NCBI GenBank assembly: GCA_002412765.1
Contig: DHVR01000030.1
Span: 1-64,000, forward strand
Direction of reading: 5' to 3'
Length of the DNA stretch: 64,000 bases
Source of the DNA: Leptolinea sp. UBA5203
GTDB taxonomy: Bacteria > Chloroflexota > Anaerolineae > Anaerolineales > Anaerolineaceae
Position numbers and translations under genes: made by a program. Under the pieces are notes generated by a model that ran no database searches, had not been told where the DNA came from, and worked only from the letters and a program-made list of their open reading frames with translations. Of the stretch, positions 9,032-18,796 are shown one piece after another (positions within the stretch are counted from its first letter, which is position 1; each line of letters opens with the position of its first letter).

Positions 9032-11695
9032 TCAGGAATCCTTGTAAATGGAGACCAGGTCCTGCATGCTTTTGGCGGTATCGTTCAACGAATGGATCAT
9101 ATCCACCACCTGTTCCATTTGCTGGCTCATCCCGCCGGTAGAAGCATTTACTTCTTCCGTGGCTGCGGTATTCTCTTCGGTGATACTGGCGATGTCATCG
9201 ATACTGGCTGCAATGCGCTGGGATTGGCTGGCAAGATCAGCAGCCCCGCCGGAGATGGCATGTACTTTTTCAAACAAGGCTTCGGCAGCCTGTTGAATTT
9301 CCAGCATGGCCTGGTTGGATTGCGTGGCGCGTTCAACCCCTTTGACCACCTGTTCATCACTGATCTGCATGGCCTTGACGGCTTCCTCAATCACTTTCTG
9401 GATATTGCTGATCAGGACGGCGATTTCCTTGGTGGACTGATTTGATTTTTCGGCCAGTTTACGCACTTCAGTGGCAACCACCGCGAATCCCCGGCCGTGT
9501 TCCCCGGCACGGGCAGCCTCAATCGCGGCGTTAAGGGCCAATAAATTGGTTTGGGAAGTAATTTCTTCCATGGTCTCCAGAATATTTTGAATCTGTAGGG
9601 ATTGGGCGCTCATTTGTCCCACTTTTTCAACTGCCAGGGAAACCGTCTCGCGGATCTCATCCATGCCGCTTACCGCCGCATTCCCCAAGGCCACACCCTT
9701 TGTGGCGTCCTTGGTGACTTGCTCCGCAAAGGTGCTGCCCTGATCCGCCTGTGAGGCGATCGTTTGACTGATGCTGGCCATCTGATCCACCGATAATACG
9801 GTATTACTGACCGCATCCGCTTGCTGGCTGGCACCCTGGGAAATTTGATCCATGGATTGCGAAATCTGCTGCAGGGCAATGTTGGTGCCGCCAATAATCG
9901 TATCCAATTGACTGGAAGAATCGGCAACCCCATTGGCGCTGTTGGCCACATGGTTTAGCAGCTCATCCCGCTGGTTGAACAAAAGCACACCCTTCAATGC
10001 TCCGGCGATGATTTTCTGTAAAGGGCTGAAGAACGATCCCGGTTTATCGGTTTCAAAAACCACATACCCCAAGTTTTCCTGCTGGAAATACAGCGGGGCA
10101 ACCACATAATGAAACGCCCGATCTTGGGGAAAGTATGCATGAGGCAGAATATCTTTACTGGCAAACACTGCTTCATTCTGCAGGATGGGTAATCTGCCTT
10201 GTTTCTTATCATAGGCCAAAATCAGGCGGGCTTGTTCGGCAGGCCAAACCGGGCTTTCATAAACAGCCAAGTACAGGGCAGATACAGACAGGTTGTCTGG
10301 AATACTTGTGCATAGGGCATTCAAAAAACCTTCCATATCAAAAGTGGATAATATGGATTGGATGGAAGTTAACAGAATACCATTAAAATCTTCCAGATCC
10401 AAATTGATCCGTCTGCTGAGATTATTATTCATCTCCGAGATTAAGATCCTGCCTTGAGTGAAGAGATCTTCACTATCCAACAAGGAGCCTTTCATGCGCC
10501 AGGAGAAAGCACTAAAAGCGTAATGCTTCATTCGATAGAGTACTTTCTGCCATAAATCCAGCGGTATACCGGCATTGATGCTTTGACGTAAGAGCAAATC
10601 CAAAGGTTGGATAAATGGCTCCGGCGTATGGGTTTGCTGAGCGGAGCAAAACCCTTCCCAAAGACTCTTTTGCCATCCTTCGTTCAACTTGCTAGCCGGC
10701 AGACCCAACGCATCGGCCATTTGCGTAAACATTTCACTGGTGTTAACCAAACGGGTTGATTTTCGCTTGGCATTCGCTTTCCCAGCGGCGGCTGAGAGAA
10801 TACTATCCGGCAGACAGCCGCAGGATTGTCTCACGATCATCCGGGTGGGAAAATTTTCGGTCACAGCCGGCACTTTTTCACCATTGAGAATTCTAAACAA
10901 TCGTTTTGCACCCAGGGTGATCATCTCACTGAAAGAGGCCTGAACGGTGGTTAGCGAGGGCAATGCAAATTTCGCCCGAACCTCATCATCAAAACCGGTT
11001 ACTGCAATATCATAGGGGACACTCAAGCCATGCTTTTGCAAGCCTTTTATTGCTGAGGCGGCAATCAGATCATTGGCGCACACGACCGCATCAAAACTTA
11101 GGCGCTTTTTAACCAGGGCTTCCTCAATAATGGCTTCTCCACAATGCTGGTTTGAAAAATCACCGTAGAAAATATAGGCCGGATCTATGGGCAGCTGATG
11201 AGCGAGCAAGGTTTCTTTATAAACCGCCAGGCGTGCTTCAGCTTCCACATTGCCTTTATTGCCGCTGATGAACAGAATCTTATTCTTATGGTGAACTTCG
11301 ATCAAATGCTCAATGACAAAGCGGATGCCTTCCTGATCAATGGTTATGCAGGGAAATCCCCTTGCTGGAAAATTCAGGACCACATTGGGGGCTTTGGCAA
11401 AGTGCTGTAATTCTTTATTGACCCAGGGTAAGCCCATCTCAAAAGAAACCATGCCGTCCAAATTATCAGTATTAACCTGGCGATAGCTGCAAAGATTATA
11501 GTCAATTCCTTCTGGACTGTACCAAACCGGGTACTGCATAAAGGTGATCAGATTGGCATTATTTTCCTGAATGGCTTGGGCTACTGCTTCCCAGATAGGG
11601 ACATCAAAGTTATAGGTAATTTCGTCGCGGATTTGAAACCCGATCGTTGAACGCTTCACAGCGTTGTTGAGAGTGCTTGGTAGTTTGGCAGCCAT
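9032..11695 (-). CDS. Soluble chemoreceptor with LacI-type sugar-binding domain and GAF-like domain
   Basis: An 887-residue protein joining three parts. Residues 16-295 are a periplasmic-binding-like (LacI sensor) domain without a helix-turn-helix, with DGMVSF, DAVVCANDLIAASA, AVTGFDDE, LTTVQ and the closing RQSCGC typical of such sensors fused to signalling modules. Residues 440-590 look like a GAF domain. Residues 600-887 are a methyl-accepting chemotaxis signalling domain with the hairpin tip near 705-745 (EITSQTNLLALNAAIEAARA, then GRGFAVVATEVRKLAEKS). There is no transmembrane segment, so both sensing and signalling should be cytoplasmic. No che genes are nearby. A solitary gene; the likely ligand is an intracellular sugar (inference). 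Confidence 0.9.
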   Translation of the reverse strand: MAAKLPSTLNNAVKRSTIGFQIRDEITYNFDVPIWEAVAQAIQENNANLITFMQYPVWYSPEGIDYNLCSYRQVNTDNLDGMVSFEMGLPWVNKELQHFAKAPNVVLNFPARGFPCITIDQEGIRFVIEHLIEVHHKNKILFISGNKGNVEAEARLAVYKETLLAHQLPIDPAYIFYGDFSNQHCGEAIIEEALVKKRLSFDAVVCANDLIAASAIKGLQKHGLSVPYDIAVTGFDDEVRAKFALPSLTTVQASFSEMITLGAKRLFRILNGEKVPAVTENFPTRMIVRQSCGCLPDSILSAAAGKANAKRKSTRLVNTSEMFTQMADALGLPASKLNEGWQKSLWEGFCSAQQTHTPEPFIQPLDLLLRQSINAGIPLDLWQKVLYRMKHYAFSAFSWRMKGSLLDSEDLFTQGRILISEMNNNLSRRINLDLEDFNGILLTSIQSILSTFDMEGFLNALCTSIPDNLSVSALYLAVYESPVWPAEQARLILAYDKKQGRLPILQNEAVFASKDILPHAYFPQDRAFHYVVAPLYFQQENLGYVVFETDKPGSFFSPLQKIIAGALKGVLLFNQRDELLNHVANSANGVADSSSQLDTIIGGTNIALQQISQSMDQISQGASQQADAVSNTVLSVDQMASISQTIASQADQGSTFAEQVTKDATKGVALGNAAVSGMDEIRETVSLAVEKVGQMSAQSLQIQNILETMEEITSQTNLLALNAAIEAARAGEHGRGFAVVATEVRKLAEKSNQSTKEIAVLISNIQKVIEEAVKAMQISDEQVVKGVERATQSNQAMLEIQQAAEALFEKVHAISGGAADLASQSQRIAASIDDIASITEENTAATEEVNASTGGMSQQMEQVVDMIHSLNDTAKSMQDLVSIYKDS

Positions 11696-12055
11696 GTTTC
11701 CTCATCTTGTGATTTAATTTTGAAAACCATGATGCATGCGTAGTTGAATGTGTCTATTATTGGCGAATCATTTTTCTACAGAATAACGGGCTACCAATAA
11801 CGATGTTGGGAAAGAGAATTTGAATTTATGATACATTCTTCTGGGCAGATTTTCCGTAAATTATTTCTTAAAGATATGATCTTAGCTAAAAACATGTTTT
11901 AAATATTCAATTTTGAGATTCTCCAGCAACCCTTCCCATCTAGCAAGATGGATCAGGTACATTCGTAATCTCAAAGAGTCTGACAAAATTGGTCATTATT
12001 AATAGCCTTTTCGAGGTGATCTACACCCTTTAGAGGTTTTCATAGGGTTAAACTT
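11696..12055. other. Intergenic region without a recognised gene
   Basis: AT-rich stretch between two minus-strand genes. It must hold the promoter of the chemoreceptor gene. No coding frame, structured RNA or clear terminator was recognised. Confidence 0.5.
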
Positions 12056-14059
12056 TCATTTCTTCCGACGGATCAGTTCGTTCCAGTTTTTTCGCAGTAA
12101 CCCTTGATAGGTTTTTAGGTAATTTGTTTTTTCAAAATTACCATACCCACTATGTTGGGAACTGAAGATATATTTCACCAGTTGGGTGTGATTTTGGGTA
12201 CTTTCTTCATTAAAATGGATGATGATGCGTTTACCCCAGGCCCGGGAACGAAAAACGGTGCCGGTAATTTGAAAATCATCTTTTATAAAATGTAATTGAA
12301 GCGTCTTACCAATCAGGTCATCCGGATTTTCGATGGAGATGCGTGGTTCAACTGCACAGGCAACCGTGGAAATATCAATCACTTCAGCAGGGATGCGGGT
12401 TCCATTCGCTAAAATCAATTGCAGCTCATCTTTAACGGTGAACCGTTCCGCGGTGCGGTAACGCTGTTTTTCAAAGCAGACCAGTATGGCCGCCAAGATG
12501 CCAAGAAAATTGTAAAGCAGCCAGAACAGATTGACCAGATAAACTGGAATCATATAGTTGACATCGGTCAATAAGTTATAAATACCAAAGGATAAAGCCA
12601 GCAGAGTGATAGCCGCCAGAATCAGATGAGGCAAAGCTATTTTATAAGCAAAGTGGTTGTGATTCATTTGATTGTCTTTGGGCGTGACAGAGAATTTAAT
12701 TTTGTTTGAAAAGAATAATTCCGTAATGGCAGACACCGCCAGATAAGGAGCCAAAGCGGTTTCATAAATATGCGCCCAGGCGTACGTCCGGCTTTTATGA
12801 TTGAAAAGAGTAAAAATGGTGGACGAACTTAGATACATGGGAGCAAAGAACAACAGCATGGTAAAGACATCCGAATAATAAATGGGGATGCCAAAAAGGA
12901 GAAACAAAATAGGTCCGATGGTGTAAATCAGCTTTTGAATCCCAAAAAACCAATACAGCACACCATCAAAATAGATCAGACGCTGCATAAAGCTTAAGCC
13001 GGGCAGAGTGAGGGGATTCCACTTTTTGAGCACCTGGATATTGCCCCTGCACCAACGATCCCGCTGGGTGACATAATCAGCAAAGGAATTAGGGGAGAGC
13101 CCCATGGCCAGCGTTTCATTCACAAAAGTGGTTTGGTAGCCTTTGGCTTGCAGCAGCATACTGGTGGCCATGTCCTCGGTAATGGTCCCAACCGGGATCA
13201 ACCCAATTTCATCAATGGCTGAACGGCGAAAGACGGCATTCGTGCCGACATTCAACACGGCATTAAACATGGCGCGGTGGTTCAGCACCTCACGCATGAA
13301 GAAATCCTGTTCGTTTGGAATGGTTTCGTATAGCTGTAAATTATTTTGAAAGGGATCGGGGTTGTAAAACACCTGTGGCGCTTGCACAAGCGCCATCTGC
13401 GGATCACTGAAATATCCCACGGTGCTTTCAAGAAAATTAGGTTTGGAAATCATGTCTGCATCCAGCACCAGGAACAATTCCCCCTGGGCGTATTCTCTCA
13501 GACAATGATTCAAATTGCCTGCTTTGGCATGCGTATGTTCCGGGCGGGTAGACCAAATGGCGCCATATTCCTCGGCCAATTGACGTACTTCTTCACGGAC
13601 ACCGTCATCACACAAATACACCTTAAATTTATCCTTGGGATATTTTTGACTGACGGCAGCGGCAACGGTGTTTCTTAAGATACTGACGGGTTCATTGTAG
13701 GTGGCAATTAAGATATCCACACTGGGCAGTGTATCAAGATCATGGATGGTCTTTATGAGCGGTTTGTAATCCTTGAAAAACATCAAACGATGGGTTGTGG
13801 ATTGAAACATAGCCATAATTTCGGCCAGCAGTAATAAAGAGCCAAAGAAAAACCCCACGATAATATGGGTAGGAAGGGTATAAGCAATACGCCAGCCGAT
13901 ATAGATGAGCTGGAGCAAAATCGCCAGACCTATGAAATGTTTTAAATACTTTTTGTTTTTACGAACGATAAATGCAAAACCAAGAATTAGCAGCAAGACA
14001 ATAGAAAGAATTAGGAGTTTTACCGCTACAATGCGCCAATCAAATGGGGTTCCAAGCAT
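12056..14059 (-). CDS. Cellulose-synthase-like glycosyltransferase with PilZ domain (BcsA-like)
   Basis: A 667-residue processive family-2 glycosyltransferase. Membrane helices at about 10-35, 40-60 and 62-85 precede the catalytic domain (110-340), which holds the full set of BcsA motifs: DDG (151-153), DAD (200-202), TED (294-296, catalytic base) and QRDRW (332-336, acceptor site). More helices span about 350-530. Residues 533-630 form a PilZ domain with a basic RYRTAER start and a DIS motif (562-564), so the enzyme is probably switched on by cyclic di-GMP. It should polymerise and export a beta-glycan. The jelly-roll-like membrane protein gene immediately upstream is a likely partner. No BcsZ or BcsC homologue is visible. 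Confidence 0.9.
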   Translation of the reverse strand: MLGTPFDWRIVAVKLLILSIVLLLILGFAFIVRKNKKYLKHFIGLAILLQLIYIGWRIAYTLPTHIIVGFFFGSLLLLAEIMAMFQSTTHRLMFFKDYKPLIKTIHDLDTLPSVDILIATYNEPVSILRNTVAAAVSQKYPKDKFKVYLCDDGVREEVRQLAEEYGAIWSTRPEHTHAKAGNLNHCLREYAQGELFLVLDADMISKPNFLESTVGYFSDPQMALVQAPQVFYNPDPFQNNLQLYETIPNEQDFFMREVLNHRAMFNAVLNVGTNAVFRRSAIDEIGLIPVGTITEDMATSMLLQAKGYQTTFVNETLAMGLSPNSFADYVTQRDRWCRGNIQVLKKWNPLTLPGLSFMQRLIYFDGVLYWFFGIQKLIYTIGPILFLLFGIPIYYSDVFTMLLFFAPMYLSSSTIFTLFNHKSRTYAWAHIYETALAPYLAVSAITELFFSNKIKFSVTPKDNQMNHNHFAYKIALPHLILAAITLLALSFGIYNLLTDVNYMIPVYLVNLFWLLYNFLGILAAILVCFEKQRYRTAERFTVKDELQLILANGTRIPAEVIDISTVACAVEPRISIENPDDLIGKTLQLHFIKDDFQITGTVFRSRAWGKRIIIHFNEESTQNHTQLVKYIFSSQHSGYGNFEKTNYLKTYQGLLRKNWNELIRRKK

Positions 14060-14110
14060 GATTTTACCTGCTACTTAATACACAATAAAGAAAATGCGGT
14101 TGCTACTCAT

Positions 14111-15292
14111 TTATTTCAAGCGGTTCTGTAAAAAGGTGATCCCAATCAGGAGGAGCAAAACTCCTGAAATAGCAATTAACACAAACCAAGTACGATTTTT
14201 GGATGCCCAGGATTCAAATTGATTGGCAAATTGCAGGTAGGCTGAATTCTTGTTCTCGATCGTTCGGATTTCATCCTGGACAACGATTTCTTCCAAAACC
14301 TGCGCCTCTCCAAGGTTCGGATCAAAGAGGGATACAACCATGTCGGTCTTTTCCATCCCGACTGTTGTTGGAAAATCTACGGATAAGGTCACTTTACCCG
14401 GTCTTGTGCCTGCCGGAATGGTCAACCAACCGTCAGCATCGATCTTCACTCCCGCAACCGAGGATGCTTCAATTGTCCATTCAGGGTCAGGAGGAGATGA
14501 TGTATCTACTTTTGGAGGTAAAGTCAGACTATAGGGTTCGCGATGTTCGCCTGTCTGGGGGATTTCCACCGTCGTATTTCCGGAGATCTGCGTCAAATTA
14601 AAATCTGCCCTTGAGAGAATCTGGATGTCATCTATGTAAAGCCTTTGCAATTCAGTGGTTGTGATGTTAATCCCAAAGGAAAAAGATTCTATCTGTGACA
14701 AATCCAGGTTTTGATTGCCTTTGGCAGTATTCCATTCCGGAACACTGAAACCCTCAAAGGGGATAATCAGGAACCCTTTGTAAAATGCCGGAACGATTAA
14801 ATTTCCATATTGTCCCTGCTGCTGGTTATAACTCTGGTCGGGGTTTTCCAAATAAAAGATGCAATCATCGGAAATTGCCCAGAACTCGTTGCGCATTTCT
14901 TTAAAATTAAAGGTCAGGGATAGTGGAAAACGTGATAGGTTGCTTACCCATAAACGAATGCCAGTACCCTCTGACCAATTACTCTCCGTAAATTGCAGCA
15001 GGTGATAGATGGAAGCGCTGGTGGAAAGGGTTTGGGGATTCGCTCCGACCACATCCACGCGTAAACTTTTTACACCGCTATTCACATGTCCCTTTTCCAG
15101 GGCAATATCCAGAACAGCGCCATCTTCCCATACCGTGTAGGCGGTTTTGAGCTGGTTGGTACTTATAAATGATTCAAAGTCATCAAAAAAGATGGGGGTG
15201 TCCTGACTGAGATGTACTGATTTGAATGCCGTTGTCAGTAAAAAAACGGTACTGGTCATTAACAAAATGATCATCATTAATTTTCTTTTCAT
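14111..15292 (-). CDS. Secreted, C-terminally anchored carbohydrate-binding-like protein
   Basis: A 393-residue protein with an N-terminal signal peptide (hydrophobic 5-22) and a C-terminal membrane helix (about 369-388) followed by a basic tail, so the bulk lies outside the membrane. Residues 33-230 start with FFDDFES and end with YIDDIQI, a pattern seen in jelly-roll carbohydrate-binding modules; a short Ig-like segment follows (about 255-325). Fifty bases separate it from the BcsA-like gene downstream, so the two probably form an operon in which this protein plays a BcsB-like or glycan-binding role (inference). A TTACCGGTAA site lies 28 bases upstream of the start. Confidence 0.65.
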   Translation of the reverse strand: MKRKLMMIILLMTSTVFLLTTAFKSVHLSQDTPIFFDDFESFISTNQLKTAYTVWEDGAVLDIALEKGHVNSGVKSLRVDVVGANPQTLSTSASIYHLLQFTESNWSEGTGIRLWVSNLSRFPLSLTFNFKEMRNEFWAISDDCIFYLENPDQSYNQQQGQYGNLIVPAFYKGFLIIPFEGFSVPEWNTAKGNQNLDLSQIESFSFGINITTTELQRLYIDDIQILSRADFNLTQISGNTTVEIPQTGEHREPYSLTLPPKVDTSSPPDPEWTIEASSVAGVKIDADGWLTIPAGTRPGKVTLSVDFPTTVGMEKTDMVVSLFDPNLGEAQVLEEIVVQDEIRTIENKNSAYLQFANQFESWASKNRTWFVLIAISGVLLLLIGITFLQNRLK

Positions 15293-15837
15293 AGCTCTAC
15301 CACCAGAACTTTCTATGGGTTACCGGTAATTAATATGGTTATATGATGTTTATCACCTCCATTATAGGGCAAATCACGCCCTATTTGGTAAACATTACCT
15401 AAAATGTACCTCCATAGGGCATAAAAACGTATTACGTGGAAGAATCATTATGAAGGTAGGAATTTAATTTCAGCTTATTCCACCCCCTTTATCATCGGGT
15501 TTAAAAAATCGCATTCGGCGCTGGTAGTATCCAGCCAACTGTGGACGATTTGTGCATGAAAATTTGCCAACTGCCGCATCCAACCCATGCCAGCCTTTTA
15601 TCCCGCCATATCTGTCATCTGGAAGGCGGCTTCCTCTGGCTTTCCCAGTTACTGCATTTCGTTTACTTTTACAAACAGTGAGTTTCTCAATTGCCTGGCG
15701 ACTAAACTTTTAATAAATGGGACCCCGCAAACGACATAACACATTTTTCTCCCTGATTATTTTCTCTTCAATATAGGTTTTTTTTGGTTTTAATACCATA
15801 ACTTGTTGTTAACATAGATTTTAAAAGACCTTTACTA
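15293..15837. other. Divergent intergenic region between polysaccharide and vWA operons
   Basis: A 545-base non-coding interval that must hold the promoters of two divergent operons. The palindrome TTACCGGTAA is at 15320-15329, and a TATAAT on the minus strand is at 15361-15366. GGGCGTGATTTGCCC-like and repeated TAGGGC words occur around 15366-15420. Short open frames at 15474-15690 show no recognisable similarity. Confidence 0.5.
15320..15329. promoter_or_regulatory. Candidate LacI-type operator TTACCGGTAA
   Basis: A perfect 10-bp palindrome identical to the core of the operator at 1217-1232. It sits 28 bases upstream of the 15292 start on the minus strand, inside the presumed 5' leader. 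It could place the glycan-synthesis operon under the LacI regulator encoded at 142-1152. The flanks differ (GGG...TTA), so this remains a candidate. Confidence 0.45.
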
Positions 15838-17082
15838 ATGAGAAGTATGATCATAATGGAGAAATTGACTTTGACGTACACACCAAAACTGAATTGGATT
15901 TTAATGAGTCTTTTTGGATTGATGACCATCGGTATTTTTATCGCTGCGCTTATCTTTCCTGCATTTCGACAAACTGCCTACGCCCCGGTTCGTGAGTTGT
16001 TGCTTCCACCCCCAGAGCCCATCCAATTACCCATTCTCTATTCAACAGAAAAAGAAGCCTGGTTGACAGAAGTGATTGATGATTTTGAGGCCAGCGGCGT
16101 TACGGTTGATGGTCATCCAATACAGATCGAAGTAAAAAAAAAGGGCTCTTGGGAGATCAACGCCGCCGTGTTAGACGGCTTAGAACAACCGGTTTTGATC
16201 AGCCCGGCAAGCTCTTTACAACTTGCAGCCCTGCAGGATGCTTCGACATTGGAATTAGGGAAGAGCCTGGTAAATCCTGCGGATACCGGTACTTGTCGAT
16301 CCGTGGTGACAACACCCCTGGTCTTGGTGGCGTGGGAAGAGCGCGCGAGTGTGCTTTGGGGAAGTCAACCTAGAGACACCCTCTGGCTGAATTTGCATGA
16401 TTCTTTGATTGACCCTCAAGGCTGGGCAGCCTATCATCAACCTGATTGGGGATACATCAAATTTGGGCACACCGATCCACTAAAATCAAATAGTGGTTTT
16501 ATGACCATCCTGTTAATGACCTACGGATATTATGGAAAGGCAGATCAGTTATCTTCGGCGGATATTCTTTCCAATGAGGATTTTCAATCCTGGTTTCTTG
16601 GCATGGAGCATAGCATAGGCCAATTTGAACACAGCACCGGGCCATTAATGAAGAAAATGGTCACCTACGGCCCCAGCACCTATGACTTTGTGACAGTATA
16701 CGAAGCGACGGCTTTGGAACAAGCAGAAAACGCGCAGGGAAAGTACGGAAATTTACGTGTGTATTATCCTCCGGTCCTCTCTTGGAGCGATCACCCATTT
16801 TGTTTAATCCAGGGAGATTGGGTTTCTCCCATGCAAATTGAAGCCGCAACCTTGTTTATCGAATATCTCACCAGCGTTCCAGCCCAGGAATCGGCCATGA
16901 TGAAGTATGGTTTTCGGCCTGTTTCGACAGAAATATCACTGACCCAACCTGGTTCTCCATTTGATCATTATGCCGCCAACGGATTTTTGGCAGATCTTTC
17001 ATCCATGAGAACAGTTGAAATCCCTCAGGGGAATGTCTTAAATACTTTGCGAGATTTTTGGGCACGAAATGTTTCCCCGTAA
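15838..17082 (+). CDS. Membrane-anchored substrate-binding-like protein, paralogue of the next gene
   Basis: A 414-residue protein with one N-terminal membrane helix (about 20-42) followed by an extracellular solute-binding (type 2 periplasmic-binding) fold. The sequence from about 65 onward parallels the N-terminal domain of the next protein: both have LYSTEKEAWL or IYGSEKKEWL, an SPASS motif, and W-x-Y-x2-P-x-W-G...F-G-H-T-x-P...S-N-S-G. Unlike its neighbour it lacks a vWA domain and a lipobox. No ABC transporter genes are present, so it probably does not feed a permease. The start is ambiguous among ATGs at 15838, 15847 and 15856. First gene of a three-gene operon. Confidence 0.75.
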   Translation: MRSMIIMEKLTLTYTPKLNWILMSLFGLMTIGIFIAALIFPAFRQTAYAPVRELLLPPPEPIQLPILYSTEKEAWLTEVIDDFEASGVTVDGHPIQIEVKKKGSWEINAAVLDGLEQPVLISPASSLQLAALQDASTLELGKSLVNPADTGTCRSVVTTPLVLVAWEERASVLWGSQPRDTLWLNLHDSLIDPQGWAAYHQPDWGYIKFGHTDPLKSNSGFMTILLMTYGYYGKADQLSSADILSNEDFQSWFLGMEHSIGQFEHSTGPLMKKMVTYGPSTYDFVTVYEATALEQAENAQGKYGNLRVYYPPVLSWSDHPFCLIQGDWVSPMQIEAATLFIEYLTSVPAQESAMMKYGFRPVSTEISLTQPGSPFDHYAANGFLADLSSMRTVEIPQGNVLNTLRDFWARNVSP

Positions 17083-17121
17083 ATCAGGGATACACCAGTG
17101 TTAAGAATCAGGGAGACGAAT

Positions 17122-18795
17122 ATGAAAAAAATTATTCGGTATTGCTCAATCTTCATGATTACAAGCCTTTTGTTTTCCTCTTGTGGGTTGGTTTCGAGCA
17201 TCATTAAACCAGAAACGGTTAAGGTAGAAATTATCTATGGTTCCGAGAAAAAAGAATGGCTTGAACCATTGGTGAGCACGTTTAATGAAGAAAAACATAC
17301 CCTCGAAGATGGAAAAATTATCGAAGTTCAAGCGGTTGCCATGGGGTCGATAGAGTCGGTACGCGGCATTATTGATGGCACGCTCCAACCAACGGTATGG
17401 AGTCCAGCCTCTTCTGTATATTTACCGGTTGCCAACGCGGAATGGAAAAAAACACATACGGATGATCTGGTCTCTGCCAATCCAAATGATCTTGTCCTAA
17501 GCCCTGTGGTGATTGCTATGTGGCGGCCAATGGCACAGGCGCTTGGCTGGCCTGATAAATCGATTGGATGGTCGGATATTGCAGCCCTCGCTACCTCCAA
17601 CGAAGGTTGGCAGGCCTATGGTCACCCCGAATGGGGCCGGTTTCAATTTGGTCATACCCATCCCGAATATAGCAACAGCGGCATTGTTTCCATTATTGCA
17701 GAGGCATATGCGGGTGCTGGAAAAACCCACAACCTGACAGAAGCAGACCTGCAAACAGTTGAGATAAGGCATTTCATGGAAGATGTGGAAAAGAGCATCA
17801 TTCACTACGGAACCAGTACCGGCTTTTTTGCGGAGCGTATGTTTGAACGGGGACCATCCTATCTCAGTGCTGCCGTACTCTATGAAAATTTAATTGTAGC
17901 GCAAGAAACAAAACGATTAAATGGGACATCTTCGCAGATTCCTGTAGTTGCCATTTATCCCAGGGAAGGCACCTTCTGGTCAAATCATCCCTATGTCGTC
18001 TTAAACGCTACCTGGGTTACAGAAGAGCAAAAAACGGCAGCAGGGATTTTTGAAAATTTTTTGTTGGCCACACCCCAACAGATAAAAGCGCTGGAATATG
18101 GCTTTCGTCCAGCGGATCCCTCCATCCCCTTAACTGCTCCCCTGGATACCGCCCATGGTGCTGATACAGAACAGCCAAAAACGATTTTGGAAATCCCCTC
18201 CGCTGCAGTGATACAGAAAATTCAGGCCTTATGGTATGAAACAAAAAAACCGGTGGATGTCATAGTCGTCATGGATATCTCAGGGAGTATGAGTGGAGAC
18301 CGGATCACTTCTGCGCGCTCCAGTTTGATGCAATTTGTGGAGAAACTTTCAGACCGCGACCGTTTACAAATCACCTTGTTTAGCTCTGATATTATCACCC
18401 TGACCCCGCTAAGCGAGTTAAAGAACAAACGCCAAAATGTATTGGATAGTGTCGCAGGAATCTATGAACAGGGGGATACCCGACTGTATGATGCCACATT
18501 AGCTGCATACCAGGATTTATTGGAGAATGGCGATCCGGATCATATTCGTTCAATTGTTATCTTGACCGATGGAAAAGATACCATGTCAGAAAATGGACTT
18601 AATGAGGTGATGAATTTTATTGGACAATCTTCGGGAGAAGGCGGGCGCGCCATAAAAATCTTCACCATTGCTTTCGGTGAAAACGCTGATGAAGACATCC
18701 TGATTCAAATTGCTGAACCAACCGGCGGCAAACAGTACAACAGCACGCCGGAATCGATCCAATCGATCTATAATGAAATTGCGACATTCTTTTAA
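17122..18795 (+). CDS. Lipoprotein with substrate-binding and von Willebrand A domains
   Basis: A 557-residue lipoprotein. The signal peptide ends in the lipobox LFSSC with Cys21. Residues 35-360 form a type 2 substrate-binding domain; residues 375-555 form a vWA domain with an intact metal-ion-dependent adhesion site (DISGSMS, then GDTRLYDA and TDGKD). Proteins of this build are common in Actinobacteria and Chloroflexota, but their function is not known; metal-dependent protein binding at the cell surface is the usual guess. The start at 17122 is chosen because AGGGAGA precedes it and the signal peptide begins there; an upstream TTG at 17098 has no support. Fifteen bases after the previous stop. 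Confidence 0.85.
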   Translation: MKKIIRYCSIFMITSLLFSSCGLVSSIIKPETVKVEIIYGSEKKEWLEPLVSTFNEEKHTLEDGKIIEVQAVAMGSIESVRGIIDGTLQPTVWSPASSVYLPVANAEWKKTHTDDLVSANPNDLVLSPVVIAMWRPMAQALGWPDKSIGWSDIAALATSNEGWQAYGHPEWGRFQFGHTHPEYSNSGIVSIIAEAYAGAGKTHNLTEADLQTVEIRHFMEDVEKSIIHYGTSTGFFAERMFERGPSYLSAAVLYENLIVAQETKRLNGTSSQIPVVAIYPREGTFWSNHPYVVLNATWVTEEQKTAAGIFENFLLATPQQIKALEYGFRPADPSIPLTAPLDTAHGADTEQPKTILEIPSAAVIQKIQALWYETKKPVDVIVVMDISGSMSGDRITSARSSLMQFVEKLSDRDRLQITLFSSDIITLTPLSELKNKRQNVLDSVAGIYEQGDTRLYDATLAAYQDLLENGDPDHIRSIVILTDGKDTMSENGLNEVMNFIGQSSGEGGRAIKIFTIAFGENADEDILIQIAEPTGGKQYNSTPESIQSIYNEIATFF

Positions 18796-18796
18796 T

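Noticed and set aside
15474..15690. Short frames in the divergent intergenic region that could be a gene remnant
   Set aside because: About 40 residues each, without recognisable similarity or ribosome binding sites.
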